Assembly: GCA_903905455.1 (NCBI GenBank)
Contig: CAIVGN010000196.1
Span: 1-50,285 of the forward strand
Direction: 5' to 3'
Length of the DNA stretch: 50,285 nucleotides
DNA from: an uncultured Archangium sp.
GTDB lineage: Bacteria; Myxococcota; Myxococcia; Myxococcales; Myxococcaceae
In this document: positions 26,057-34,516 of the stretch, piece by piece
Numbering within the stretch: the stretch's first letter is position 1
Layout of the letters: every line of letters begins with the position of its first letter
The notes under the pieces: generated by a model
Databases searched by the model: none
Told to the model about the DNA's origin: nothing
The model's input: only the letters and a program-made list of their open reading frames with translations
Made by a program: the position numbers and the translations under genes

Positions 26057-26248
26057 GAAACCTCGGGGGCGTCGTTGGGGGGAGCGACGGACTTCTCAGC
26101 CAGACCCCGTCACCACTCCGATGGTCACCGAATCGACGCCCCACGGACGCACGCGGAGTCCCCGGAAGTGCCGGCGAAGATCTTTCTGCTGGGCCTCAAC
26201 GACCGCCCCGCCGCGCGTGGCATTTGCCTTCTGCGTCGAAATCACAGA

Positions 26249-26986
26249 ATGAAACCCATGGGCTTTGGCACTCCGACGGCGGGCTTCCTCGCGGGTGCGG
26301 CGCTGTTCCTGGATTTCGACGGCACGCTGGTCGAACTGACGCCGACGCCGGACGGCACGCGGGTCGATGGGCCGCTGCTCACCCTGCTCGCGGAGGTGCG
26401 CGCCTCGCTCGGGGGGCGGCTCGCCATCGTCAGCGGACGTTCCATCGAGGTGCTCCGCGGCACCTTTGGGCTGGGTGACTTCTGGCTCGCCGGCAGCCAC
26501 GGGCTGGAACTCGCGGCTCCCCACCTGGACATCGAGTCCCCGGCGCGCGACCCGGCGATCGACGAGGCGCAGCGTGCGCTGGAGGTCTTCGTCGCCGACA
26601 AGCCGGGTCTCTTCGTCGAGCCCAAGGCGCTGGGCGTCGGGCTGCACTTCCGGCCGGCCCCCCAGTTCCAGCGCGCCTGCGAGGCGTTCACCGAGCGCCT
26701 CGCGCGCGAGACCGGCCTCGTCAACCAGCACGGGAAGATGATGTACGAGCTGCGCCCCGGCGGCGCGGACAAGGGCACGGCCATCGGGGCGCTGCTGCAG
26801 CGCACGCCGTTCCTCGGAGGCCGGCCGATCTTCTTCGGCGACGACCTCACCGACGAAGCTGGGTTCTCGGAGGTGGTGAAGCACCACGGCGCTGGCGTGC
26901 TCGTGGGCCCGGAGCGCCAGAGCGCGGCGCAGTACCGCCTCGAGGACGTCGAGGCCGTGCGCGCGTTGCTCCGCGCCGCGCCCTGA
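26249..26986 (+). CDS. otsB: Trehalose-6-phosphate phosphatase
   Basis: 245 residues, HAD superfamily. It hydrolyses trehalose 6-phosphate to trehalose in the cytoplasm. Motif I is LFLDFDGTLVEL (nucleophile Asp22, acid/base Asp24), motif II is the IVSGRS region (60-64), and the family-specific block FFGDDLTDEAGF (196-206) with Lys175 gives motifs III/IV. Length is normal for OtsB. No trehalose-phosphate synthase (otsA) lies in the window. The start has only a weak ribosome-binding site; a second ATG lies 9 bp later. Trehalose supports osmotic and desiccation tolerance. Confidence 0.93.
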   Translation: MKPMGFGTPTAGFLAGAALFLDFDGTLVELTPTPDGTRVDGPLLTLLAEVRASLGGRLAIVSGRSIEVLRGTFGLGDFWLAGSHGLELAAPHLDIESPARDPAIDEAQRALEVFVADKPGLFVEPKALGVGLHFRPAPQFQRACEAFTERLARETGLVNQHGKMMYELRPGGADKGTAIGALLQRTPFLGGRPIFFGDDLTDEAGFSEVVKHHGAGVLVGPERQSAAQYRLEDVEAVRALLRAAP

Positions 26987-27053
26987 GGAGCGCGCTCTTC
27001 ACCACGGACGCTGCGTCGCCGCGACCCGGCGCCTGCTGAAGTAGAAGGGGCGG

Positions 27054-27473
27054 ATGCACACCTCCCAGCGAGTGGACTTCCTGCGCCGTGCCGCGCTCTT
27101 CGCCGGGCTCGACGACGACGACCTGGGCGCGGTCGCCGCGAAGCTGAGCGGGCGCAGCTACGTGAAAGGGGCCGCCGTGTTTCGCGCGGGAGACCCGGGC
27201 GCGTCGGTGTTCCTGCTCCTGCGCGGCAAGGTCGCCATTCGAGACGACCATCGTCACCTGGTGCACCTGGTGCCGGGGGAGTGCTTCGGCGAGCTGGCGG
27301 CGTTGACCCACGACCCGCGGAGCGCCGACGCCATCTGCGAAGAGTCGTGCGAGCTGCTCGAGCTGACCTCCAGCCACCTGCTGCTGCTGATGTCGCAGAG
27401 CCCGGAGCTGCAGCGGCAGGTGATGCGGGTGCTGGTGGAGCGCGTGAAGGAAGCGGGCAGCCGCAGCCAATGA
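27054..27473 (+). CDS. Cyclic-nucleotide-binding (CNBD) single-domain protein
   Basis: 139 residues, essentially one cNMP-binding beta barrel: RRAALFAGLDDDDLGAVAA, KGAAVFRAGDPGASVFLLL, and a phosphate-binding cassette FGELAALTHDPRSADAI (Glu and Arg retained). There is no DNA-binding domain, so it would act as a stand-alone cAMP/cGMP-responsive or structural module. AAGGGG precedes the ATG. The distance to otsB is 67 bp in the same direction, so co-transcription is possible. Confidence 0.85.
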   Translation: MHTSQRVDFLRRAALFAGLDDDDLGAVAAKLSGRSYVKGAAVFRAGDPGASVFLLLRGKVAIRDDHRHLVHLVPGECFGELAALTHDPRSADAICEESCELLELTSSHLLLLMSQSPELQRQVMRVLVERVKEAGSRSQ

Positions 27474-27480
27474 GGAGGCC

Positions 27481-27810
27481 GTGATTCCCGAACGGGCATT
27501 GAGGAACGGCGATGGCCCGACCCCGGCGAGTCAGTCAGGCGCAGAAGCTCGGTGCCGGGCGTACCGGCTCACCGGTCCCCGCACGTGCAGCTTCGACCAG
27601 GCGGCGACGCTGCTGCGCGAGCTGACGGGGCGCGGCATTCACTACGTGCCGGCGACAGGCGGCCGCGATGCAGGCCATCATCTGGACGGTGCTCCACTTG
27701 GGGCTGCGGCACGGAGACGCGGCGACCCCACCCTGGGCCAGTTGCTCGGTCAACCGGCGCGAGACCTCGAGGCGTGCACCAGGGACGCCCGCGCGGCCTG
27801 GGCCCGCTGA
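27481..27810 (+). pseudogene. Remnant of an NmrA-like SDR/NAD(P)-binding protein
   Basis: Only the C-terminal third of the family remains. One frame gives AYRLTGPRTCSFDQAATLLR and GRGIHYVPAT. The next frame gives AAAMQAIIWTVLHLGLRHGD. The first frame then resumes with DPTLGQLLGQPARDLEACTR and DARAAWAR. In intact NmrA/atypical-SDR proteins these pieces are consecutive (TGPExLSFAExA, RYV, the helix, then the LLGRPPRxFExF end). The Rossmann domain is missing. Two frameshifts near 27650-27665 and 27715-27730 compensate. GTG 27481 has a GAGGAGG site, probably a relic. Confidence 0.55.
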
Positions 27811-27830
27811 AGCGCAACCCGCGGCGTGGC

Positions 27831-29684
27831 TCAGTCTTGCGGGCCCTTCACGAGGCTCGCGCCGTTGCCGGACACCCAGGTGATGCCCGCGCCGCTGGTG
27901 CGCACCGAGTAGCCGGCAGCGCCACCCGCCGCGCCGGCCGTACCGATGTTGCTCGCGCCACCGCTCGCGCCTGGCAGGCCGTAGCCACCGGCCGTCCCGC
28001 CCGCGCCCCCGATGGCCACCCCGGCATAGTTGCCGCCGGGCCCCGGCGTACCGGGGCTCAGGCCGCCGCCGCTGCCGGGCGCGCCGTTCGCGTACTGCGC
28101 GCCGGAGAAGCCCGGCCCTCCAGCGCCGCCCGAGCTGTTGGCCGTGCCCGCCCCGCCCGCACCGCCGCCACCACCGGCGAGGTTGTTGACCTGGTGCGAC
28201 TCCCCGCCGCCACCGCCACCACCGCCGCCGCCGAAGATGGTGCCCGCGTTGGTGATGCTCAGGGGCACGCTGGAGCGGATGGCGTCACCGCCGCCCTGCC
28301 CGGCGATGGGCGGGAAGGAGCTCTGGGCGGCGCGGGTATCGACGCCGGCCCCCATGCCGCCCGAGCCGCCGGCGCCGATGATGACCCCGTTGTTCACCAG
28401 TTCGACCACGGAGCCTGGAGGCAGCGCCCCGGAGCTGAACGCCGGGAGCCCGGCCTGCGCGGAGGAGACCACCACGCCAGCGTTGATCGTCACCTGCACC
28501 CGTCGCGGCGAGGTGGGCGAGCCCGCGGCGATGAAGGCGTCGTAGTTCTGCGTGCTGCTGGTGATGGCGAGCGTCACCACGACCAGGGCGCAGCTCGTTC
28601 CCGAGCCGGTGTAGCCCGCGTTGCAGGCGCAGCTGCTGCCACCATCGGTGTTGGTGCAGGTCGCGTTCGCGTCGCAGCCCGCGCTCCCCAACGCACACTC
28701 GTTCACGTCGGCGCACACCCGGCCGTTGCCTTCGAAGCCCACGTTGCAGGCGCAGCTCGACCCGCCGACGGTGTTGGTGCACGACGCGCTCACCGCGCAG
28801 CCGGCCGTGCCCTGCTGGCACTCGTCGATGTCACTGCACTGCACGCCATCACCGCTGAAGCCGGGCCGGCACGCGCAGCCCGGGCCGCCGTCTTGCTGTG
28901 CGGTGCAGGTGGCGCTGGTGCTGCAGCCGCCGTTCGACGAGGCGCAGGGGTCGCCCAGGCAGCCACCGCCCAGGCACAGGAGCCCGCCCGGACAGTCGCC
29001 CTGGTTGAGGCAAAGGCCGCAGGCGCCCGTGGCGAGACAGCTCGTGCCGGCGCAGTCGGCGTTCTGGCTGCACGCCCCGCACGCGCCGCCGTCGAGACAG
29101 GCCTGGCCGGCGCGGCAGTCGACGCTGCTGCGGCAGGCCCCGCACGCGCCCGACGCACAGGCCGCGGTCGCGGCGCAGTCGTCAGCTGACTGGCAGGCCG
29201 TGCACAGGCCCGCGAGGCAGCGGGCCGAGGCGCAGTCGCTCGCGGCCCCACAGGTGCGCCCGTCGGCACAATCGGCGCACGCGCCGCCACAGTCGACGTC
29301 AGACTCGTCACCGTCGCGCCGTTGGTCGCTGCAGCTGTCAGCCATGCATTGCCCGGCCGTGCAGTGCCGGCCCACCCCGCAGCTCACGCCGACGCAGCGC
29401 GCTTCGACGCAGGTGCTGCCGAGGCAGACCTGGTCCGCGGCGCAGGTCGTGCCCGGGCAGTTCTTCGGGTAGCAGGCCCCGACCACGCAGCGCCCTGCCG
29501 CACCGCAGGCCTTGCCGCAGCTGCCGCAGTTCGTGTCGTCGGACGAGAGGGTCACGCAGGCCTCCCCGCAGGCCGTGGTGGTGGCCGGGCAGACCTGGCC
29601 CGCATCAACGACGGCGGGCGGCGTGGAGGGGCAACCGGCGAGGACGATGAGCGAGAGCGCGAGGCCGAGCCGAGTCTGGTTCAT
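27831..29684 (-). CDS. Cys-rich lipoprotein with EGF-like domains and Gly-rich C-terminus
   Basis: 617 residues. Lipobox LIVLAGC (Cys18). Residues 30-245 are disulfide-rich short repeats (CGSCGKACG, CGACRSSVDC, CGACSQNADC). Residues about 245-400 carry EGF-like modules, at least two of the calcium-binding kind (DIDECQQGTAGC, DVNECALGSAGC). Residues about 430-617 are a glycine-rich region with GAGGSGGMGAG and ten consecutive Gly in one place. Surface localisation via the lipid anchor is likely; role unknown, possibly adhesion. ATG 29684 begins the signal peptide; an extended upstream frame to 30128 lies inside the peptidase gene and is not coding. Confidence 0.8.
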   Translation of the reverse strand: MNQTRLGLALSLIVLAGCPSTPPAVVDAGQVCPATTTACGEACVTLSSDDTNCGSCGKACGAAGRCVVGACYPKNCPGTTCAADQVCLGSTCVEARCVGVSCGVGRHCTAGQCMADSCSDQRRDGDESDVDCGGACADCADGRTCGAASDCASARCLAGLCTACQSADDCAATAACASGACGACRSSVDCRAGQACLDGGACGACSQNADCAGTSCLATGACGLCLNQGDCPGGLLCLGGGCLGDPCASSNGGCSTSATCTAQQDGGPGCACRPGFSGDGVQCSDIDECQQGTAGCAVSASCTNTVGGSSCACNVGFEGNGRVCADVNECALGSAGCDANATCTNTDGGSSCACNAGYTGSGTSCALVVVTLAITSSTQNYDAFIAAGSPTSPRRVQVTINAGVVVSSAQAGLPAFSSGALPPGSVVELVNNGVIIGAGGSGGMGAGVDTRAAQSSFPPIAGQGGGDAIRSSVPLSITNAGTIFGGGGGGGGGGESHQVNNLAGGGGGAGGAGTANSSGGAGGPGFSGAQYANGAPGSGGGLSPGTPGPGGNYAGVAIGGAGGTAGGYGLPGASGGASNIGTAGAAGGAAGYSVRTSGAGITWVSGNGASLVKGPQD

Positions 29685-29785
29685 GGGGGGAGCGCGAACT
29701 TCGCAGCTTTTCGCGAGGGAAGGAGCCCCCGTCGACCGACTCGAGCCCGCGGCCGAGGTGCACCTCGAGACCCATCGCCTCCCCG

Positions 29786-30781
29786 TTACTGCGCGAGCGA
29801 CTCGACCACGCTGATCAGCCCCTCGGTGACCAACGCCAGCCGGCGGAAGTCCACCCGCGCCGGGACGTCGGTCGGCTCGTGGTAGTGCGGGTTTCGGAAC
29901 AGCGCGGTGTCGGTCACCATCAGCGCCGGGTACCCGTATTTCCAGTACGGCGCGTGGTCCGAGAAGTCGACGCCCTCCAGCGAGCCGGGCAGCGACGCGC
30001 CCTCGCTGGGCACCTGGGCCATCGCGCGGAACGTGCGCACGCAGTCGCGCACCAGTTCGCGCGACTCGACGTTGCCCACGAAGGCCACGAAGTTGCCCTG
30101 CGACGGGTAGACCAGGGAGAGCGGCCACGGGTAGCGCTGTGAGCCCGCCTCGTCGCTGAAGTAGCCCAGCGTCTCGAGCGAGAGCATGGCCTTGACGTCA
30201 TCGTGCCGCCCCCGGCACGCGCCCGCGTTCACCACGCTGCCCATCGACGTGGTGCGGAAGTGGGGCGGCTCTTCGTTGGTGAAGAAGATGAAGCGCACGG
30301 TGCGCTCGGGCGTGCGGGTGGAGAAGATCTCCGCCAGCGCGAGGGCCACCGCGACACCCGAGCCGTTGTCGTCCGCGCCCGGCGTGCCGTGGGCGGTGTC
30401 GTAGTGCGCACCCACCAACACCAACTGCGTGGCGAGGCCGCGGCCGCGTCGCTCGACGATGAGGTTCTTCGTGGTGCGCTCGCCGACCTTGATGGGCTCT
30501 TCCTGCACCACGTAACCCAGGCCCTCGAGCCGGGTGCGGAGCCACGCCGCGGTCTGCTCGAGCGCCGCCGGTTGATTGGTCACGTTGCGCTCACCGAAGC
30601 CGGCCGCGAGCTGGGTCACGTCGGCGTTCAACCTCGCGACGAGGGCCGGGTCAGGCTGCGCCTCGGGCCCCGCGTAGGAGGTGCCGGGCATCGACACCGC
30701 GCGCACCGTGCAGCCCGCGACCGACCCGAGCGCGAGCAGCGCCACGGCGATGAACCCACGCGACCGCTGCACGAAGACCAT
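29786..30781 (-). CDS. M28-family zinc aminopeptidase lipoprotein
   Basis: 331 residues from ATG 30781 (a GTG 9 bp upstream is possible). Lipobox SVAGC (Cys24). The dinuclear zinc ligands of M28 are visible: His126 in GAHYDT, Asp137 in GADDNGSG, Glu170/171 in FFTNEEPP, Glu203 in SLETLGY and His301 in PHYHEPTD. It should remove N-terminal residues from peptides in the periplasm or at the surface. FSDHAPYWKYGYPALMVTD is also typical of the family. It stands alone, 101 bp upstream of the EGF-protein gene. Confidence 0.92.
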   Translation of the reverse strand: MVFVQRSRGFIAVALLALGSVAGCTVRAVSMPGTSYAGPEAQPDPALVARLNADVTQLAAGFGERNVTNQPAALEQTAAWLRTRLEGLGYVVQEEPIKVGERTTKNLIVERRGRGLATQLVLVGAHYDTAHGTPGADDNGSGVAVALALAEIFSTRTPERTVRFIFFTNEEPPHFRTTSMGSVVNAGACRGRHDDVKAMLSLETLGYFSDEAGSQRYPWPLSLVYPSQGNFVAFVGNVESRELVRDCVRTFRAMAQVPSEGASLPGSLEGVDFSDHAPYWKYGYPALMVTDTALFRNPHYHEPTDVPARVDFRRLALVTEGLISVVESLAQ

Positions 30782-30950
30782 GCGCGGCACCGTACCAGCC
30801 GGGTCTTCTTCGGAGGGGACGACCTCGCTGCAACGCCGCGGGCTTCACCATCGAGGACCGGCGTTCGACGAGGTCCACGGGCCGGCCCCAGCATCAGCGT
30901 CGAGCGTCGTCGGCGCCCCGCTCCACGTCACCGCGGGTTCGTCACGAGCC

Positions 30951-31571
30951 TCAGCGCGCCGGCGGCGTGTGCCAGCGCGCGAGCGTGCCGCGGTAGTCGC
31001 GGTTCTCGAGCTCGACCACCAGGGCAGCGCCGTCGAGCATGGTCTCCTGCTCGCGCGTGCGCTGCCGCTCGGCCGGCGTGAGCGGCATCACGCGCGCGAG
31101 GTCCACCGGGCCGACGCTGGTCTCGACGGACCGGCCGTGGCGCGCGAAGAGAAACGAGTCCCACCCGCCGAGGCCATCGCCCGGGGCGAACGACAGGGTG
31201 TGCCCGAGGAACCACGGCGCGCTGTCCGGCGTGGCCTGCGCGTGGAGCAGGCGGCCCAGCGCCGAGAGCCCGACCAGCACGTCGCTCCCCGCCAGCTCGA
31301 GCGTGTCGACCCAGGTGAAGAGCTCGAAGCGCGAGAGGCTGTGCTCGACGGCCGAGCCGAGCGGCTGCAGGCCGAGGCCCGTGGTGATGACGAAGAGGCC
31401 ATCTGCCTCGCGGCGCTCGTCGGTGCCGAACAACCGGTAGAAGGCGTGGATGTTGTGCGGCGGCGCGCCGGGCGCTTCGCAGCTCGTGACCGCGAGGCGC
31501 TTCACGCCGGTGACGCCGTGGCCGCCGATGGCGTTGACGAACCCCTGCAGCAGTTCCTTGTCGTAGCTCAT
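30951..31571 (-). CDS. Suppressor-of-fused (SUFU)-domain-like protein
   Basis: 206 residues, soluble, no signal peptide. The order of features fits the SUFU fold found in many bacteria: DGLFVITTGLGLQPLG, then RFELFTWVDTLELA, a helix GLSALGRLLHAQ, a WFLGHTLSF strand, SFLFARHG, and the end VDLARVMPLTPAERQRT. Bacterial SUFU proteins are often immunity proteins or stand-alone proteins of unknown role. No toxin gene is beside it, so an immunity role is not supported here. Assignment rests on pattern resemblance. Confidence 0.55.
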   Translation of the reverse strand: MSYDKELLQGFVNAIGGHGVTGVKRLAVTSCEAPGAPPHNIHAFYRLFGTDERREADGLFVITTGLGLQPLGSAVEHSLSRFELFTWVDTLELAGSDVLVGLSALGRLLHAQATPDSAPWFLGHTLSFAPGDGLGGWDSFLFARHGRSVETSVGPVDLARVMPLTPAERQRTREQETMLDGAALVVELENRDYRGTLARWHTPPAR

Positions 31572-31668
31572 GGGCGCTGGCTTCTAGCGGGTTTGGGCAC
31601 GGCGTCGAGCGCTCGAGGTCCGGCCAGCCCCGGGTCCAGCTGTTCGCTTCCTCGCCCGGGCTTTCCCC

Positions 31669-32208
31669 TCAGGGAGGCAGGCCCATCGTCAGCAGGTACT
31701 GCTGCGCGGCCTCCGGGGCGACGGTCACGCCCGCTTGCTGGGCCCACGTCTCGGGGGACAGCAGCGCGTAGCCGATGACGCCCGCGGCGGGGCCACCACC
31801 CGGTCCATCGGTGTCGGAGCGCAGGCAAGCCCCCGTCGCGCACGCGCTCGCCCACCGCGCGTCGACCGCTTCCCCCGACCAGTCGATGCCGTCGTAGGGC
31901 TGCGTGGGCAACACCGCCGGTTGCACCCCTGCGCCCGGCAACGGAGGTGCCCACACCGCGAAGGTGGACTTCCCATCGGCCGTCGGCAGGCGCAGCAAGA
32001 CGAGCTCCCGCGTCACGCCGAGCACGGTGACCGTGCGCCGCCCCAGCTCGATGCCCTGCAACGCCATCGCGTCGGGGGTGATCAGCGCGGCCTCGAGCGG
32101 GCAGCCCGTCGCGCCGCCGTCCGACGGGGGCACCGCGGCGTCGGGCACCGAAGGCACCAGGCCGCACCCCAGCGCCCAGCAGCTCAACACCCCGCGAAGG
32201 ACTTGCAT
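31669..32208 (-). CDS. Small lipoprotein of unknown function
   Basis: 179 residues from ATG 32208, which has AGGG about 4 bp upstream; alternative starts are ATG 32244 or GTG 32250, which overlap the stop of the preceding gene and could be coupled to it. Lipobox CWALGC, linker with PSVPDAAVPPSDGG, then a globular domain (GIELGRRTVTVLGVTRELVL, YDGIDWSGEAVDARWASAC) that I do not recognise. Probably co-transcribed with the gene ending at 32247. Confidence 0.65.
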   Translation of the reverse strand: MQVLRGVLSCWALGCGLVPSVPDAAVPPSDGGATGCPLEAALITPDAMALQGIELGRRTVTVLGVTRELVLLRLPTADGKSTFAVWAPPLPGAGVQPAVLPTQPYDGIDWSGEAVDARWASACATGACLRSDTDGPGGGPAAGVIGYALLSPETWAQQAGVTVAPEAAQQYLLTMGLPP

Positions 32209-32246
32209 CGACCCTGCAGAGCACGGCTCGCGAGGCGGGGCCATGG

Positions 32247-33374
32247 TCACTCGAAGTACGTGGTGCGCACCGGCACGAGGCGCCGCGGTCCCGCGGAGAA
32301 CAGCCGCGCCGAGACCTGGGCCATCGTCTCCTCGCCTTCGAGGGGGATCTCCTCTTTGAAGTCCCACGGGCAGGCGTAGCTCACGTCGCCCAGGCGCAGC
32401 TCGCCCCTGAGCGTGAGCACCCCCTTCTTCAGCCTCCTGTCCGCCCACGAGGGGTTGTTGCTCGACTCGCGGGCGAAGAGGGTGCAGCGGCGACCGGCCT
32501 GCAGCCGCGAGGAGATCGTCGACTGGAGGCAGCGGTCGGCCCGGAACAGTTCGGTCAGCGCCGCGAGGAGGGTGACGTAGGCCGTCTGTTGTTGCTCGAA
32601 GTGCGCCTTCGTCACCTGGTTGCGCGCGAGCACGGCCTCGATGACCTTGCGGCTCTCGGCGAGACGGGCGCCCTCTTCACGGTCCAGGGCCTTGTGCTGC
32701 GAGGCCTGCCGCTTCTTCCAGGCGGCCTTCTCCGAGGGCGAGAGCGGGGCCCAGTCCTTCTCCTGCCCCAGGTCTCCACCGCGGAGGATCGCGCTCAGGC
32801 CACCGGTCAACATCGCGATGGCCAGCTGCGCGGGATCCACGCCGCCCCGGTAGACCCACTTCCCTGGCTCCGTTTCTTCGACGAACTCGCGGGGCAGGTA
32901 CTGGGCCGGCACCCGCTCGTAGCTCGGCGCCGACGGCTCACGCAGCATCCAGCGGGCCTCCCGCGCGACGTCCGTATCGCCGAAGTTGAACAGGGGCGTG
33001 AAGCTCGCCGACTCCGTCGAGGTGAGGAGGGTGGGCGGTTGCAGGGCCAGGGTCGCGCCCGCAGGCAGCCCCCGGGCCTCGTAGGTCAGGCGGTAGGTGA
33101 CCTGCTTGCGGAGTTCATCCATGCCCACCGCGACGGCCACCGCGTCCGGCGGCAACAGGTCCACGAGGGACACGCGCTCGATGCGCCATTCGACCTGCGT
33201 CTGCGCCATGAGCAGCGCGTGGAGCCGGTCGCGGTCGGGATCGGCCGTGGGCACCTTCGCGTCGTAGCCTGTGAAGCAGGCCTCGGTGAGCGCCCCCCGG
33301 TCGAGGGCCGCGCGCATCGGATGACAGGAGAGCAGCGCCGCGGTGCACAGCGTGGTGGTCAGCCAGCGAGCCAT
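32247..33374 (-). CDS. Lipoprotein of unknown function
   Basis: 375 residues from ATG 33374. Lipobox TAALLSC (Cys17). The middle contains a short hydrophobic stretch (LAIAMLTGGLSAIL) and a charged helical segment (SEKAAWKKRQASQHKALDRE, VLARNQVTKAHFEQQQTAY) with coiled-coil character. The C-terminus has SYACPWDFKEEIPLEGEE. No domain is recognised. The next gene follows with a possible GTGA overlap, so the two exported proteins may work together. Confidence 0.7.
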   Translation of the reverse strand: MARWLTTTLCTAALLSCHPMRAALDRGALTEACFTGYDAKVPTADPDRDRLHALLMAQTQVEWRIERVSLVDLLPPDAVAVAVGMDELRKQVTYRLTYEARGLPAGATLALQPPTLLTSTESASFTPLFNFGDTDVAREARWMLREPSAPSYERVPAQYLPREFVEETEPGKWVYRGGVDPAQLAIAMLTGGLSAILRGGDLGQEKDWAPLSPSEKAAWKKRQASQHKALDREEGARLAESRKVIEAVLARNQVTKAHFEQQQTAYVTLLAALTELFRADRCLQSTISSRLQAGRRCTLFARESSNNPSWADRRLKKGVLTLRGELRLGDVSYACPWDFKEEIPLEGEETMAQVSARLFSAGPRRLVPVRTTYFE

Positions 33375-33545
33375 GGGGACGCAGGCTACTCCCCGCCGCA
33401 CGATTGCCCGCGGCATGAGTTCACTGACGCTCGAGGAGTCCTCGCTCCACTTCTCCACGAAACCCGGGTGCAGGGTCAGGGGGCGAGCCGGAGCAGAGGG
33501 GTGCGGCGCGAGCCATCCGTGCGAGGCCTCGGCTCGGAATCCGCC

Positions 33546-34466
33546 TCAGGGACAGGTCGCGCTGCCGAGGTTCCCCGTCGCGCGTACGCCGGCCGCGGGG
33601 GGCGTCGTCAGCCGCCGCACCACCGCGTCGACCTCGCACTGCGGCAGCACCGCGTTGCCCGAGATGTCGAGGCTCTGGCTCGCCGCGGTGAGCGCCGGGA
33701 GCCCGAGCCGCTCGAGGCTGGTACCGCGGATGTTCAGCCTGTCGGCCGAGCGCAGCTGCCCCGCGAGCAACGAGGTCAGCGGTCCGCCGAGGGTGAGCTC
33801 CCGGGTGGTCGAGAGCGCCGCGAGGTCGACGCTGGTGAGCGCGCTGTTGGCGTAGAGGCCGACCGAGGTGGCGCTCGCCAGGCGTGCCAGGTGCACCTCG
33901 CGCAGCGCGGGGTTGTCGTGCACGGCGATGACCTGCACCGCGGTGAGCGCGGGCAACGAGAGCGTGGTGAGCGCGACGTTGTCCTGCAGCAGCAGGCTGG
34001 TGGCGCTGGTGAGCGCGGGGAGCTCGAGCGCCGTCAGCGCGTGCACGTCGAGCCGCAGCTCACCGTCGAGGGTCTGGAGGCGGGGCAGGCTGAGCGTCGT
34101 CAGCGCGTCGTCGCCCAGTACGTTCACCGGGCCACCCAGCGCCGTGAGCATGGGCGCCGCGAAGCGCGTGAGCGAGGGGTCGTTCTGCAGGTCGAGGCTG
34201 GTGGTGCTCGCCAGCGCGCCGAAGCTCGCGGTCTCGAGCGCGGCGTTCCCCGAAATGGTCACGCCGCCGTCGACCTCGCGCAACACGGGCGCGTCGAGGT
34301 CCACCAGGTCGGGCGCGGTCACCGCGAGCGCGCCGTAGACGTGCGTGCAGCCCCGGTCTGCCCAGCGCTTCCACTCCGCGGCGCTCGCGATGCTGACCCC
34401 CTCGCAGGGCACCTCGCCGCAGGACACCATCACCACCGCCGCGACCATCGAGACCCGGTTCCTCAC
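33546..34466 (-). CDS. LRR/receptor-L-domain-like lipoprotein
   Basis: 306 residues from GTG 34466 (ATG 34448 is possible but shortens the signal). Lipobox VVMVSC. The body is a series of short Leu/Thr/Ala beta-strand repeats of about 22 residues (APDLVDLDAPVLREVDGGV, ASTTSLDLQNDPSLTRFAAP, LTTLSLPALTAVQVIAVHDN), resembling the receptor L-domain/LRR-like solenoids in bacterial surface proteins. The end NAVLPQCEVDAVV, then ATGNLGSATCP, is typical of the myxobacterial version. Likely a binding surface. Confidence 0.72.
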   Translation of the reverse strand: MRNRVSMVAAVVMVSCGEVPCEGVSIASAAEWKRWADRGCTHVYGALAVTAPDLVDLDAPVLREVDGGVTISGNAALETASFGALASTTSLDLQNDPSLTRFAAPMLTALGGPVNVLGDDALTTLSLPRLQTLDGELRLDVHALTALELPALTSATSLLLQDNVALTTLSLPALTAVQVIAVHDNPALREVHLARLASATSVGLYANSALTSVDLAALSTTRELTLGGPLTSLLAGQLRSADRLNIRGTSLERLGLPALTAASQSLDISGNAVLPQCEVDAVVRRLTTPPAAGVRATGNLGSATCP

Positions 34467-34516
34467 GGCACGCAGTGTCGCGCAGAATCCAGCCGCCAGG
34501 TATGTCCCCGCGCGCT

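Noticed and set aside
24974-26248. Long plus-strand frame reaching upstream of otsB
   Set aside because: It is antisense to the PilZ-receiver gene; OtsB homology begins only at 26249.
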